Part shown: positions 25,718 through 39,745 of the stretch, one piece after another
Layout: every line of letters begins with the position of its first letter
Position numbering within the stretch: position 1 is the first letter of the stretch
Source of the DNA: Anisakis pegreffii
Taxonomy: Eukaryota > Nematoda > Chromadorea > Rhabditida > Anisakidae
DNA length: 64,000 bases
Direction: 5' to 3'
Assembly (NCBI GenBank): GCA_035041965.1
Contig: JAPYMA010002625.1
Span: forward strand, 1-64,000
Made by a program: the position numbers and the translations under genes
The notes under the pieces: model-generated
What the model saw: the letters and a program-made list of their open reading frames with translations, nothing else
Databases searched by the model: none
Told to the model about the DNA's origin: nothing

Positions 25718-28700
25718 TCACAAGCGCAACAGAGCGCTTGTCTTCGATATCTCACCAACAAACAACTATCTCAGACTCGTTCGTCTGTTCGCTTTGTCTT
25801 CTTCTTCGTCGTTGATTTGCTTGTTTTTTTCTGAATTTCGTCAATATTCTTCACATTCACTCGGCTAAAGTCAGAACTAATTATCGATTCAGCACTAATA
25901 TCAGCGATACGCACACCAAGCGTACATAAATCTATTCAGCCCTCTACTGACTAATACACCATCGAGTTTATGTCACCTGTAAACAAATTTATCGTCATCG
26001 AATCAAACGAATGCAAGCAACTATTACAAAACAATAGCACGTAACGCTAAAAGTAATAAACGAATTTGAACTATCTAAATCAAAAATGAGTTTGATGGAA
26101 ACCGTTTTTGACAAAACTTGATAAAATTTTGAATTTAGTATTTGTCAAGTAACTGCCACATGATCAGTGACAAAATATGAACAAGGATCCCGATCAGTTA
26201 AAAAGTATGATAGACGCCCGCTATGTAGGATCAATCAGTCAACGGTAGATGAACAACTGGTCAAATCGAGCTTGGTAGTAAACGGCGCGAATAGACGCTT
26301 TAATATGCATGGATTGTTGCCTACTCTGTTCACCTAAACTGCAGTAAAACCTTATGAAGAAAATGCCTAAAACGGAAAGAAATATCACCGAAACCAACTT
26401 TATCGCTATATACCTAGTCTCATCAGACCCTTTAGAAGACAAAAAAAAGCAAATTTGTTATCTTGCACGTTCGAAATGCGCTCAGTCGTCATCACATGAA
26501 TCGATTTTTCATACCAGTAGCATTGTTGAATGCAAGCTCGGGATTTGCACTAATAAGCACCTTGCGCCTAATGAGATAAAACCAGCATAGCTTATCCTGC
26601 TAAATGAGAAGGTTAATCAAGCATTATGGCTGTGATGAGCAAGCAATAACAACCGCTTCAATTCATGTACAATATTGATTTTCTTCGCTTTCACATAAAT
26701 CGATAGGTGGTTTATTTGATTTAACAACGAATGTGGTGAAAAGTGGATTTTCTTAAACAAAAATAGCTCAAATCACAAATGGATAACATCTAAAACTGGT
26801 TAGAAACGATCGGCCTACAGAGCCAAAACTTCTATCTCTTGCCTTGCAAATATTATTCTCCGTACTATTTTTCAAAATTTCAAAGTTTCGTTATCCAGTG
26901 GTTACCAACACTTAACCTATTTGCTTTTTCATTCATTCGTATCAGTCTGCGATGAAACCAAAAATTTCGCAATATTTTCAGCCAAAAACCTCGCCAATAT
27001 CGAGCACATTGCACAAATGGAACACATAATACCACTATCACTACTAAAAACTCATCGATATTTCGTAGACAGTGAACAGAAGAAGAAATATTGAAGAGAA
27101 GAATGAAGACGAAACAAATGACATTCTAGAAGAGCACATATAATGGACGGAAACGTTGTCATCATGAATAAATCGATGAATAATGCATGGAATAGAGCCG
27201 GAAGACATAAGCAGCATGAGACATTGGCTGTGATGATCGTGATTAGATAGATGGTGGTGGATTTCGAAATATGATTAAATAACAAGAAACGATTGCTGAC
27301 TTTCTGATCGATTCGTTCGAAATATCGATGAGTTTTTCGAAATATCGATGACCGTGATAACCAACAATCAACTGGACTAATGAACAATCGCACAAAAAAA
27401 AATGGAATCGCATTCCCGCCACTGTAAAACAATTCTGAATTCATCGTTTCGACTGAGAGTATCTTCGCACTTTTTAAAGCTAGATTACACGCTGTAATAC
27501 TAATTTACTAAATTAAACTGAATTATAATGCGTTATGATTGACCATAACAATAATAATAATAACAAAACCATGCTGAATAATGATCACTTTAACGGAATT
27601 TTTTAACCAGTGTTCAGAATTTGAATCAATCCTTCTTCGCGGATGCATGAATCATTACGACAAGTTGCGATGACGATGACCTCCGTTATCAGAAAATCTA
27701 ACTCTTAGGGAGGCTCCCACGTGGACCACGTAAAACGCAGAAAAGAAAAGTAATAGGAACTGATTGCACAAAACTCATAACTGACTTATTAATCACCACA
27801 AATATTGCAGTAACGCCCAAACTCGAAAAAAAGACTCCATCAAAAAATATCGCAGCAACATACAGTGGAACTAGGATTTGCATGGTATTTTTTTACCCGA
27901 GCCGGAGCAAAGTAAATTTCGGATCTGAAGCCGAAGTTGTAGCCGTAAATTTGGAGGATGCAGAACCGGAACTGGAGATGAAACCGAAGTTTTAGGGTTC
28001 GTGAGCTAGAGCTCGAATCGCAGACGAACTTCAGAACTGCGGAGCCAGGTTTGAGTAAATTTCTTCAAATTTCGACACTACCGGTCATAAATCTTCATTA
28101 AAACCATAACATCAATGATGAAAAAAGAGCAGAACCAATGTTGTACCAAATAATGACCATATGAAGTCAGTTCCGATTTTGTAAAACACACAATGAGCAA
28201 AGGTCTGCTTTTCCGAATCGCATTCTACCGCAGATCAATTTATTCGATTGCACTGACTACTCGAAACCGTGATACAATAGACAGATTTTTTGGCCTCTTA
28301 CGATGACTTCGTGTCCTACTCGTGTCCTACGAAAAATCTGAATGCTTGATTGGCACAACCCGCGGCTTAAATCAGTCTGCATTGCCATGTTCAAAAAAAT
28401 ACTCAAAAACTTAACAGTTGTATTCCCCAAAGTATAAACAAAGACTGTGGGCACTCGCAAGGGTCTCAAAATCCTCTGGCCTGGAGAGGAATTCCGTTCA
28501 AGGAATCCCTCCGGTCTCCCTTCTGTGAGGAAGAGGCCCACTTACGAACACCAGTTCTAACTATAGCATTTTTTACATTCAGTCACAGTGGTCAAAGAAA
28601 TGATATTGTTAATGGGAAGAGATTCGCTTGTTTTCTAATGCATCAAGTAGAAAACACAACACGTAAGAAATTCAACTTCGAGATGTTTTCCCATCAAATG

Positions 28701-31343
28701 AAATCAAAATGGAGAAAGCATATTCACCATAGAATTTGAAGTGACTGGTTCCCGTCATAATATTCTTTCTCAACCAAAAGTGCACATGTGTCAGATCAAC
28801 AGTACATTGTGGATAGGAAGTAAGCAGTTAACTAGTCTTATGTTTGGTTATTTGATAAGTGTTGATTGAGATTTACTGAGAAGAGGAACAAGTACAAGAA
28901 AAGAGTAACGTTACATTCTCCGTTCTTACATTCGTCCGTTATTCGAATGAATACGAATGAATAAAGAGTTTACTACTGTTCGCTTCTTCAATAAAATAAA
29001 GCGTTATAGACAAAGTAAATGTCATTTGATGAATATAGGAAAGCGACATGGACGAACGATGGAATGGGTACCATGATGAATAAATATGCAAAATGCATCA
29101 GCATTCGATAGAAAGGGTTTGAAAATGCAATCAAATTGTGATCGCATAAAATCAAATTACTCATCGTTTTCGCTATTTCATCAAGTGCAACAATTCATCA
29201 GCTATTTTTCAAACATTACGAGCAACGACAATGACGAAAAGGAATCATCAAGAATGGGACACAACAATAAGGGCATCGCAGCGTGAATCATCAAAAGATT
29301 CATCTTTCTACGAAACGCACGGAATGAGTCAAAAGAAATCAATCCAGTTTCGTATTTTTGGAAAAAGAAACACAGCTTGAAGAAGTAAAAGAGTTAATCA
29401 TCAAAAGGAACAGAGTTCATTCACCGTTGATTCATTCCCTAATTGTCCCCTACTCAAAATGAAAAATTAGTGCACGCAGCAGGGTATGTCAGAGCAAATT
29501 TTGCGGACATTTTCGGTTCTGTTATTCAACAAAATTGATATTAAATGGGGGTTAAACATCTAGCAGTCATATCGAAGCACACAGAATCGAACGTCTGGTG
29601 AACGAATCAAAGCATACAAACTCAGCTAAAACAGGAGAATCATAAACAGAGGCAGATGAACGGATTTACATTTCGTTGCGACATCTTCAATCTAAAGAAA
29701 CATTTTTCGATGTGAACCTGATGATTGATTCATGTAGATAGAAGGAGATGAGAGATGGTGTGCGCTTGTAGATGAGCACGATCGATTTTTGTTCGTATGA
29801 ACAAACGAAAGCGTGTTCATTTCCTGAGAATTCAATCAACTAAGATTCATCTGTTAAATGTTTACATCATTATGAGCTGAGTGCATTGGTAATACCGACT
29901 ACTGAATATTGTTTTACTTGTGCGACGAATATCGTTAGTTCGTTCAATTAACAATATTGACGAGGTGTGTCCCTCAAAATCCTCCAAAATAATGACAACA
30001 AAATATTGGGTTGATGAATTAGGAGAGAAAACACAGCAGGGGAGGAGTGCCGATCCGCAATAATGGTAAGTATTATGAGTTAGTTGGTTGGACAGATGTT
30101 GGGCAAGAGTCTTCTTTTCATTAGTTGCTCACCGCTCAACGCCGAAAATTTCAATTTCAGACAACACAACATCAATAAATCACAAGTATAGTAGAGAATG
30201 AGATGGAGAGTTGTGAAACGATGAGAATAAGTCAACAAGAATCGGAAGCATGGATGAATTGATGAAACTGGAAATGTGATGAATGCGGAGGCAGTATGTT
30301 CATGCGACAAGAAAAATAAATGCATGGTGTCACAGCATGGTAACGATAGAATGCGACATTTATTGGTGATCATACTATTCGAAGAGAGGAGGTTGTTAGG
30401 TTAGAAAAGAAGGAGTTAAAAGACTAGATTTTTGAGGGGGATATGAGGGTATTGAAACAACGAGCAAGAGTAATTTGGCTAAAATGAGATCGTCAGCATA
30501 AGAACCAAGCGAATGAATAGAACAGCATGAGGAATGAGTAAATTGTTTGTGGATTGGCTTCATTGAGATATGTGTATGGGACGTGTTCAAAGAGAATGAG
30601 CAATGAAAATGGGTGGGAAAGAGAGCGGATAAGAATGCATTAGGAATGAATGTAGCTTTCGATATGGATTTGCAGTCGTAATTGCCTACCGTTATTGATA
30701 AAACTGTTGGTTTGTCTAAACGTGTGTTGCATTTGTCATTCATCTAAACGTATCAAAATCACTTTTGATGTTCTCAAAGTGACCAATACCAGATTTATTT
30801 CCTCTAAATTTTTGTTACTTCTTCAGGTTTTTACTTGAAGAAATGTCTAAACTCTGAAATTTATATTTTGTTTTGAGTAATTCCGTCAGCATATGACATA
30901 TCTTTTGAATCAATCAATCTTCTTCAATGATCAACTGAAAATGATTGGTTGACAAACGAATTGGGTTACTTGATCGCACCATGTCATCCACCTATCAACA
31001 AACCAATAAACCTCGAATTGAACAACGATTTCTAAGTATGTGTTAGTTTACACCTATGCGGTGAATCTGTTTGTGCCAAATCGTCCTTTCAAGACACCAT
31101 ATTATTATCTGAATGCAATGAATGCACATATGTCATGAATGAAAACTCAACGAATGATCACTTTTTATTTCTTATTCATCAAAACATTCATGCATTGCGG
31201 AACAAGCAACAAAATTTTGCATACGTACACTTTGAAAATAAATATACATACATTTTTTTTTTCGTGATTGTTCTCTAAAAAAGCAAAAAAAACAACATAA
31301 CGAATGATTATCTTATCATCGTTTTTAATTTTTGCTATTATTA

Positions 31344-31374
<31 letters not shown>

Positions 31375-31531
31375 CGTTATTATTATTTATTATTATTATT
31401 ACAATTATTAGTTTTATCAAGATTATATCAACTTTTCTTATTATTAGCTTAGAATGCACTTTATTTGATTGCTTTTATCAAAAAAGGCATCAATGTGACA
31501 GGCGTACAAATGTGAGCAACGAACAGTATTA
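25718..31531. other. Large gene-free region upstream of the UNC-33 homologue
   Basis: About 5.8 kb with no recognised exon on either strand. It must hold the promoter and probably 5' exon(s) of the UNC-33 homologue. It includes an imperfect GAA/CCG-rich stretch (27895-28040), a locally GC-richer block (about 28400-28550) and an ATT microsatellite at its right edge (31335-31420). Confidence 0.45.
31335..31420. repeat. ATT/TTA microsatellite
   Basis: Nearly uninterrupted attatt units with two short interruptions. The leucine/isoleucine-only frame across it is a repeat artefact, not a gene. Confidence 0.9.
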
Positions 31532-34500
31532 TTACTTTGCATACTGAATAGCATCTGCAACAGCACAACAGATTCGATAGGTTGAATCAGACGCAACAAA
31601 GCACTCACTGCCACTCGGGCATCTGTGTGGTATCCAAACTTCGGTATCACTTCCACAAGCAATCACCAAGTTGTTTGTATCTCTGATCGCAATATCTTTC
31701 GTACAGAATGTCAATACTGAAAAAATTTCCATCATTTACGCACCATCAGCAAACGTCTAATTGAATAAGTTCGAGAATAACAAAAATCGACGTTACAACG
31801 TCTCGAAGACGAAAAAATGTTTAATCCAGGAGAGAAGGGAGATGTCCGTCATGTAGCCAGCCGTGGTTTGTTTTAATGAGCTGCTGATCGGCTCTAATGT
31901 GACGATCTAATTTTCTATGAACAAATCGAATTCATATAATTAAGATTGCATCGAGAACAAGACAGTTTCAATCATAAACATTCATCGTAGCTTTTTAAAA
32001 TCCAGGGAACTGAGAATGATAGCATTAAAAATCATAACCTATTTGATAAAAACATATTGTATACTTGCTCTGAGTTTAATACCTTGCTTACAACATGCTA
32101 TAGTTGATCGACTGTCTTTCAGAACAATTATATGAAAGCATGTGAAACGATATAGAAGTTTATGAGAAATGTACTGAATGAACACTGTATCCTTGACCAG
32201 TGCAAAATTTCGCATTACAAACGTATAAATGCATTTATCTAGTCACGAATAGTTCGGTGGGATATCAGGATTGAAAACATTACAGTAAGTTTACAGTAAG
32301 TTACAGTAAGTTACAAAACATTACAGAAAGTTTTACTGGGATGAGATGAGCCTAATGATAATATGCTGTGTTCGTTCAAGGAGAAGAAAACCTAAACTCA
32401 CTCTCTCCTCGTAGCGTTCCTCTCTTTGGTGGTGGCGTATGATAAAATTTAGCCGGATTATAGGTCGTAAAATCCGCACGATTCTCGTACTGCTCGAGTG
32501 AGTGTTGTTGCAGATAAGGCTGTTCATTGATTTGATTGTCGAGTTCATTGTGCGCAATATTATAACTTCTCATTTCATTCATATTATCGCCAAAGTTCTG
32601 TAGTATATTTGTTAGCAACCTCTCTGGTCAATCAGTTAAATCTTTGCAAGCAACCAATTAACTGCCAACTACAGTAGTTTTGTTGAATTAGTCACTCGAA
32701 ACACTTTCATAACTTTGCTAATTGAATGATACCAGTTCTAAGAAATTTTAAACGATCTAATTAGGAAAAAATTTTCATCTGATTGTGGCAAGGTTTAAAA
32801 AGCGAAAATACAAAGTGCAGTCCACCTCCTCAAAGATCGAAATGTCTTCCACTGTTATCGGCGTTGTCGTTTGTGGATGCGTATGTGGTAAACTATTGAT
32901 GACCTGGAATTCAAATTATTCTGCACAACTGTCAAAAAACGAATAATTAAGATTATCACTGATTGCATAGTATAGCATATAAATTAATAAAATACAGCCT
33001 CTGAACAATCGAAGATGGATGGATACATTTTGCTTTGGAAGAGTTTTTGTTGTTGTGTGCAGCATTGTAGCTGTTGATAGTGCTTCGTGTGGTGCTGTTA
33101 ATTTGCTTAGAGTTTCATGTTTCGCCTCATCATATCGTCTTTGCATTTCACTTACATTGCTCATTGGAATCATTTGTTGAAGATGGATTCCTGAAAAAGT
33201 TCAACATTTTGTTCTGATTCACAAAAGATTCCAACAGCTTACAAGCTGGTAACGATTTTCGATATTCAATTTTAACCTGCAAATATTCTGAGAAAGCTCC
33301 TCACAGTTGATTTTTGAAAGAATTGTTGATTGATCGAGGGGACATGTTTTGTGTGTAAACTACCGCAGCAATCAACGTTTGATTTCAACGAACAATGATC
33401 GGAAAATTGATCTGATCTTATAAAATAGATTGAGAAAAGTACCTCTTGTGAGGTCGAATGATTCAGATGGATTATCAGCTTCGAGTGTTCGCAACTTTGA
33501 CGATGATTTTTTCACGTTATCGTTTCTGGGAAGCGATAGAACATTATCACGATTCGGCGTATCGTATATTATTAAAGCTGAAATGATGCATAAGATAAGA
33601 AAAGAAGTTTCATGTGGTTTTAAATGTTGTTGTTTTCAACTGTGAAAATATCAACTCAGCAGTTCAACACAAAAACTCGCACTTACGAGGCATCTCAATC
33701 GGAATGTCAGCTTTCGGATGGAATGTTGGTGTGGCATCAGGACCAGAGAGTTTTACTGGGAAATCATTCTCTTGATAATCTGCTTCATTAGCTGAAAGTG
33801 GCGAGAAGTTTAACACAGATCGAACTTGGTTTTTTTCAAACATGTTGCAGTTTGATGCAAGATTAGGGCCGAGAAGAATGTTTTTTAATGAAAAATCTTG
33901 TAAAAATTTTCTTAACATTCGCTAAAGACTATCAAGCAAATCGTATCAACAACTCACATGCTACTTCGTCGGCAAATGTTGGAAAAATGAAATCAGTCGA
34001 AATTTTATTTGATGGCATACTTGGAAAGCCAGTAAACGGCTTGAATCTGGCTCCAGCTCTCCTCCATGCTAAAACCAAACGAATTCATTGTTGTTTCAAA
34101 AACTTTAGCCTTCTTAAGGAAAATACCGAAGAAACTTCTCAATAATGAACTGAATGGATTCTTCAAAATCCAAAATTTACGCCAATTTGTCTGCTCGTAA
34201 TAGTGAACTAAATGAAATTAAATTAAGCATCAAACAAATTAAATGAATTTTTCAAACGTTTTTTGATAGGAGCTCGTCGAATCTCAGATGAAATTTCCTT
34301 AGAGCTTTTCAAACCATCGGTTGAAACAAATGAGGGAATTGACTCCGTGGGATCGTCACTAGCTGCTTTCTTCAGATGAGAAACTTCTCGGGATGCAACA
34401 GATAATGAACGGGCCTTCGATAGAATGTTCTACAATAAAGAAAGATTAAATGCGATGAGAAATAAGGAATTATTCACATTTACATGAAAGTTTCGATTTT

Positions 34501-37475
34501 TGAGGGTTTTTTTCATTACAGGTGACAACAACAGAATTTATAAAATGTGACGAGTGAGTGAGCGTGTTTTCTGGGAACATACCAGCAACGAATCCGAATT
34601 TTGCATATTATCATCATCGGTCGTTGTTTCGAATGGTGACAGATTCAAATCCTCATCCACATACGGCGCTGTTGGAATAGATAATTTTCGTGCTTTCGAT
34701 GATTCTGATTTAGTTGTATGCTGACCACGTTTGGTTTCATCTTTTGTGACTGGACGATGCGATGGAGTGGGGGGTGATGGAAATGCATCAAACAGTGCAT
34801 TCGAATCACTAGATTGCTGTATGGACTTATCACGCGATTGCGACGAGTTAATCTCAAATGAACGCATAGTTTAATTGTGGAATACAGTGCTGAGGTGAAT
34901 AAGTTGAAGGAATGAGGACTTCAACAAGTTTCTCAATCAGTTTTTGTGAGATAATATAAACATATAAATGTAACTAATATTGACATTAATATCAGATGCA
35001 TTCAAATGCTGAGTGTGTCAACAGAACGCATTTTCTTGAAGACATCTATGGAAGCTACAAAAAACATTTCATGTTCAATTTTAGCCTGTATGCAATCATT
35101 TTCATCGAACACTTTAACATTGTTTTAGTCACGTTATCAATGCCATCAAGCAATTTTGATCTTCTTTTCAACTGCTCCTCTGTCAAATCAAGAGCGATCG
35201 ATTTGTGTTATACTAATGACATGCTAAGTCGAATAGATGATTCAGAATTTGCACTGCATATATTCATTGCTCATTACTTGCTATCGGTACGGCTGCAAGT
35301 GACGATACTCATTTATCATTTACCGATGTTTACTTCGTTGAATACAGGTACTAATTGTGTCTTTTGATTGTTAATAATTTGATTGGAATTTATTTATGGA
35401 AAAGAATATTAATTTGCTCACTGCGTTTTCGGTGTGTTCAGATTGTTTATGCGAAGTTTTTGGCTTTTCCATATGATTTTCAGCCAATAAACTCTCCCCG
35501 AGAACTGGCTCATCTTCCAGTTGTTCGTCAAGTTCTGAGTTGATTTCTCTGCAAAATTTTCAGAAGCCTCAAATTACTGACACTGATAAGTGTAATTTGA
35601 CTTTTGAACAGATACGGATATGGAAGAAATCGAATTCTGAACAACTCTATGAGAACTGCTTAATAGGAATGACCATTTATAAACGGTAATCTCAAATAAG
35701 ATGAAAATCAAGAGAAACTGAATTCAAAAACGTACGGTTGTTCGAATGACTCAGTTTCTGTTTCCTCTTGCTGTAGCGATTCTCTGAGTAAATCTTCAGC
35801 AATCTGAACTTCTGATTCCGATAATTCTTGACTTTCCAATAAACTATCCAAATCGTTGAGTAAACTTTCTAAAATTTCAGCCTTTACTTCTGCGTATAAT
35901 AAGCCTTTTTTCTTTTCAAATTCAAAAATTTTATGTGATCTTCGCTGATCACATAACCGGCTGGGGTCGGTAAAGAAAATGATAAACACTGTTCGATCAG
36001 AAGCTGCTAATTCCCGCAATTCTCAGCAAACTACCCATGGAGCATGATCAAACTTGAAAACAAACATCATCGATTCCATCAATGAATCACCGTTTTTCAA
36101 CTTCTTATTCCTTCAACTCCCCGACGTCAAGCAACATTTTTTGCAATATCCTCTCATTACTTTCTCAGTGACCGTCTCATGAATGAAATTACCTGGATTG
36201 GCAATCCAGGTACTTTCATGCATGAGACGGTCACTGAGAAAGTAATGATACCATCTCATGTATAGTATACCAAAATTCTCTGAAAACGATTCCAATCGGT
36301 GCACTGAATAAGAATTTTCAATGATTAATAACATCGCTATGCGATTGATCCCTTATCTGTCTCGATAATACGTCATTTTTGAAATTAGAAATGATCATAT
36401 AACTTTATTGAACGAATTCATGTTTTAATTCTAGTGAACTGAAAGCGTGGAATGTGGTGTTATCGTAGCGTTATAGAGTGCGTTTGTGCTAGTGATAAAA
36501 CATCATTAAAACAGGATACAAGTGATTCAGCAAACCTTCCTGTGTAGTAATCTTTTCCTTACTTTTGTCCAATAATTTTTCATTTGATGAATCCAAATGA
36601 CCGCTGATATTCATTGACTCACTATTACTACTACTAACGACCGTGTCAGTTGAATTAATAGATGTTGTTGTAGTTATATGCTCAATGTTCTTTGATTCTT
36701 TATCAGCGAGTCGATCGTCCGGCTGCTCTGATTGTTCGGTGGTTTCAGAAGAACTGCGATTGTTGCCATTTTTGAATCCATCATAAGCCAACGTTTCTGT
36801 ACCACCATTCAACTGTATTCCTTTTATAATGTTCCTTTCTGATCCCAGTGCTTCATCGTTTTTAGTTATAACAGCAGAAGTAGTAGTAGTAGAAGTAGAA
36901 GTAGAAGTTATAATTTTAGGTGTTGTAGATGGTACCGTTATGGTCTCATAAGTATTTGGCACTTGCACTAACTGAGGCTGCGTTTGTCGGTATGTGTGTG
37001 GTGATGTTACAATGAACTCGGCACCTTCAGATTCTCGCCGCATATTTTCTAATTGCAATGAAGATGGCATACTTTCATTGGACGATGTGAACTCATCTAT
37101 GTGAGATCGATTGTCTTTTGGAGTAACGTCATCATTCTCTGCTTGCTGCATTGTCGTTGGTGTGCTCATTAGTGTGGTTGTTGTTCCAGAAAATTGCCTG
37201 ATTTTGGTTGTTTTTAGCGAATATACTGATGAAGCAGATGTGGTGCGAATATTATCGACAGTTGGATGAATCGTCACGGTAAGTGCATTATGGTAATGTT
37301 CATTGCTCCGTTCTGGTATCCATAACACCGATGGTTCAACAGCACCGTTCATGGGATTTATGAAAGCGTGCTGCGTCGGATTTGCAACGTTCTCCATTCG
37401 CTTCATTTGCTGCTGTCGATTCATTTGGACCATGGTTGACGTCTCATCTGTGAATAGTGCGTTTGCATTATTCAC

Positions 37476-37518
<43 letters not shown>

Positions 37519-39745
37519 CGAATCTCGTCTAAGGTTGGCATCTCACCCGAGTAATTGTTTAGATAATACGAAGAATCAGTGGTGGTACTTGTTGGGTACA
37601 TCAACGTTTTTGGTGATGTCCTTTCTGATGTTGGTGTCGGTGAAGTTGTCGGTGGAGTTGTCCGTAAAGTTGTCGTGGTTATTGGTGAAGTTGTCGTGGT
37701 TATTGGTGAAGCTGTCGTGGTTATTGATGATGTTGTTGGTAAAGTTTTCGTAGTTGTCGGCAAGGTTGTTGTGATTATCGGTAACGTTGTTGTTGTAGTT
37801 GTTGATATTGTCGTTGGTAAAGTTGCTGCGGCAACTGGTGAAAGTGTTGTGGTTGTCAGTGGAATTGATGATACTGTTATTGCTAAATCGGGTCTCAGTG
37901 AGGTCTTCCCTGGTTTAACAATCGTAGTTTCATGAACGCTGCCAACGTTCACTGCTCCGTTCGTAAGCGACCCATCGACCTGTTTGACTTCTGCTAAGTT
38001 GTACGATAACAATGACGGCGCAACAGACGATATGATTCCACCACTTTGAGATATGAAAGCGTCAGTTAGTGGTTGCGCATCGTTGATAATATTACTGGTA
38101 TTCTTGTGAAGATGAACTTGTTCATTCCTGTTCTCCATTGCGTTGTTGCTATCATCAGTTAAAATGGTTGAAGCATAACTCATGAGGTCATTGTTATTTT
38201 TCATATTCATACCGTTTAACGAGTTCATAATCGACGGTTGTTGAAATGCACTCTGTTGTTTTATGAAATGATTGGCATTTTCATTGCCACTGTCAAAGCC
38301 AAATTGAGACGGATCACGAAAGTCCGGGCTTAACAATGTCTCAGAAGTCATTGTATTTGACGACCGTCGTGGTAACTGCTCATATATAGCAGGAATTGAC
38401 AGAGGAGCATGAGGAGATGGTAGCATTCCTGGGAATTGCCCGAGTTCTACTGGATAATTTTCAAAGCCCATTACAGACGGTTGAAATGGTGAAGCTGAAG
38501 GATTTTGAGGTGAAAATAGTGGTGACATGGAGTGCTGCTGTAAAAATTGCGAATTGCGTGAAGGTGGAGAGAATAAGGAAGGAGAAATGAATTGTTGTTG
38601 CTGAGTGATGGTCGGTTGCGATAAGACATCAATCAACGAAGCTTTCTGCAACGATAATGATGACGGCGTTCTAAATGATGAATGTGTTGCAGAGATGGGC
38701 AAAGTTTTAAATTCTTCTTTGATATTAGCGGCGCTATCAAGCATCGGATCTAGCTGCAGCAAACCATCCTCATCCAAATTCTCATTGTTGAACCATTCGG
38801 AATTATATTCATCATACTCATCATTACTATCCTCAGCATCCTCATAATTCATACTGCGTGGTGATGCCATTGAGACTAGTTGTTGGCGGTGGCGTTGCTG
38901 CCGTTGTTTTCGTTGCTGTTGAACCACTGGCGATCGATAGGACAGTCTTTCGTGATCCGTATTCCTGAGCAATTGCAACGGTTCAATTTTTTGTACTGTG
39001 TTCGCTATTTTTGCACCATGTAGGCGATTCTTTCTGGAGGCTGAATGTTCAGGAAATAAAGAATTTTTACGGTGTACGAAAAAAGAATTTCTGTTCGTTG
39101 TGGTTGTGCTGCGAAGATTTTTGCTAATGTTTTCAATGGCATTCAGTTGACTGTGCTCATTTTGTGAGTCTTTATTTTTCAGCTTCTTATGAATATGGTC
39201 ATCGAACTTTTTGCGCTTTGATGCGGCCACTTTTTTGGTAATGATTGATAACGGTTTTTGTTGCAATGATGCTCTGTGAAGGCGATCTGTTGGCATTTGT
39301 GAGGCAAGTTCGTCTGTTGTTTGGGAAGAGGATGATGAGGACGAAGCCTGATCGTTGACATCATTGATGATCGTTTGTGGTAGTGTTACGGTTGGATCAT
39401 TGTCCAGAAACGTTTCGTATACATCATTATCAGTGGTATATTCATGGGATCTAACGTCATCATCATAATCATTATCAGTGAGTGAGTTTGTTGGTGAATC
39501 GTTGTTATCGTTATTGGCCAATTCAGATTGTTGACGCTCAATCGGTGTTGGTAGAAGTGGTGTTTGGGTTAAGAATTGCTGCGCATCACTTGTTTCTTCG
39601 CTTTGCATAGATGATGGTGACGCAACAAAAATGTTTTCCCTACTCCCGTTCCCATTCTTATCATTGCTATCATCCTTATCATCACCCTCTTCAAAATCTT
39701 TATCATCATTATCATCATTTTTATCAGTTGTGGATGAATCCTCAT
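31532..39745 (-). CDS. Large Thr/Ser/Gln-rich, probably secreted protein with C-terminal six-Cys (lustrin-type) module
   Basis: Twelve exons join in phase: 39745-36536, 36006-35736, 35548-35422, 34852-34583, 34429-34258, 34068-33958, 33791-33687, 33577-33443, 33190-33027, 32903-32826, 32597-32402 and 31716-31532 (stop). The product is at least ~1,670 residues. The giant first recognised exon (1,070 codons) encodes acidic Asn/Asp runs, a polyglutamine tract (CAA repeats, about 37477-37515), and a mucin-like Thr/Pro block (about 37580-37880) with units such as SPITTTT. Middle exons are hydrophilic, with one Glu/Leu-rich helix-like stretch (ESLLNDLDSLLESQEL). The last exon has six cysteines in the pattern C-x(n)-C...RCPSGSEC...YRICC, as in lustrin-type cysteine modules of nematode extracellular proteins. 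This suggests a secreted matrix, cuticle or eggshell protein; that is inference. A first exon with signal peptide was not identified, and the 34852 acceptor is GAG. No orthologue is named. Confidence 0.8.
32279..32335. repeat. Short tandem repeat of ttacagtaag
   Basis: Three near-perfect 10-11 base units followed by two decayed ones, inside the last intron of the lustrin-module gene, about 70 bases below the end of its penultimate exon. Each unit contains a GTAAG donor-like word. Confidence 0.7.
36154..36247. repeat. Near-perfect 94-bp fold-back
   Basis: The left arm (36154-36200) and right arm (36201-36247) are reverse complements over 47 bases with two mismatches and no spacer. It begins with cattactttctcagtgaccg and ends with its complement. 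It lies in the intron between the two 5'-most recognised exons of the lustrin-module gene. Confidence 0.9.
37477..37735 (-). repeat. Coding CAA tract and 21-bp minisatellite
   Basis: About thirteen consecutive CAA codons (37477-37515) encode polyglutamine. Next to it, about 37670-37735 on the same exon, a 21-base unit (plus strand ttgtcgtggttattggtgaag) is repeated about three times and encodes Ser/Thr-Pro-Ile-Thr4 units. Confidence 0.85.

Noticed and set aside
28257..28541. 94-codon minus-strand frame in a GC-richer block
   Set aside because: No family resemblance and no exon context; kept only as part of the gene-free region.
36113..36334. 73-codon minus-strand frame over the palindrome
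   Set aside because: It translates the fold-back itself; flanking exons splice past it in phase.
37303..37935. Plus-strand frames with long Cys or Val runs
   Set aside because: Readings of the CAA/ACN repeats of the minus-strand giant exon in other frames.
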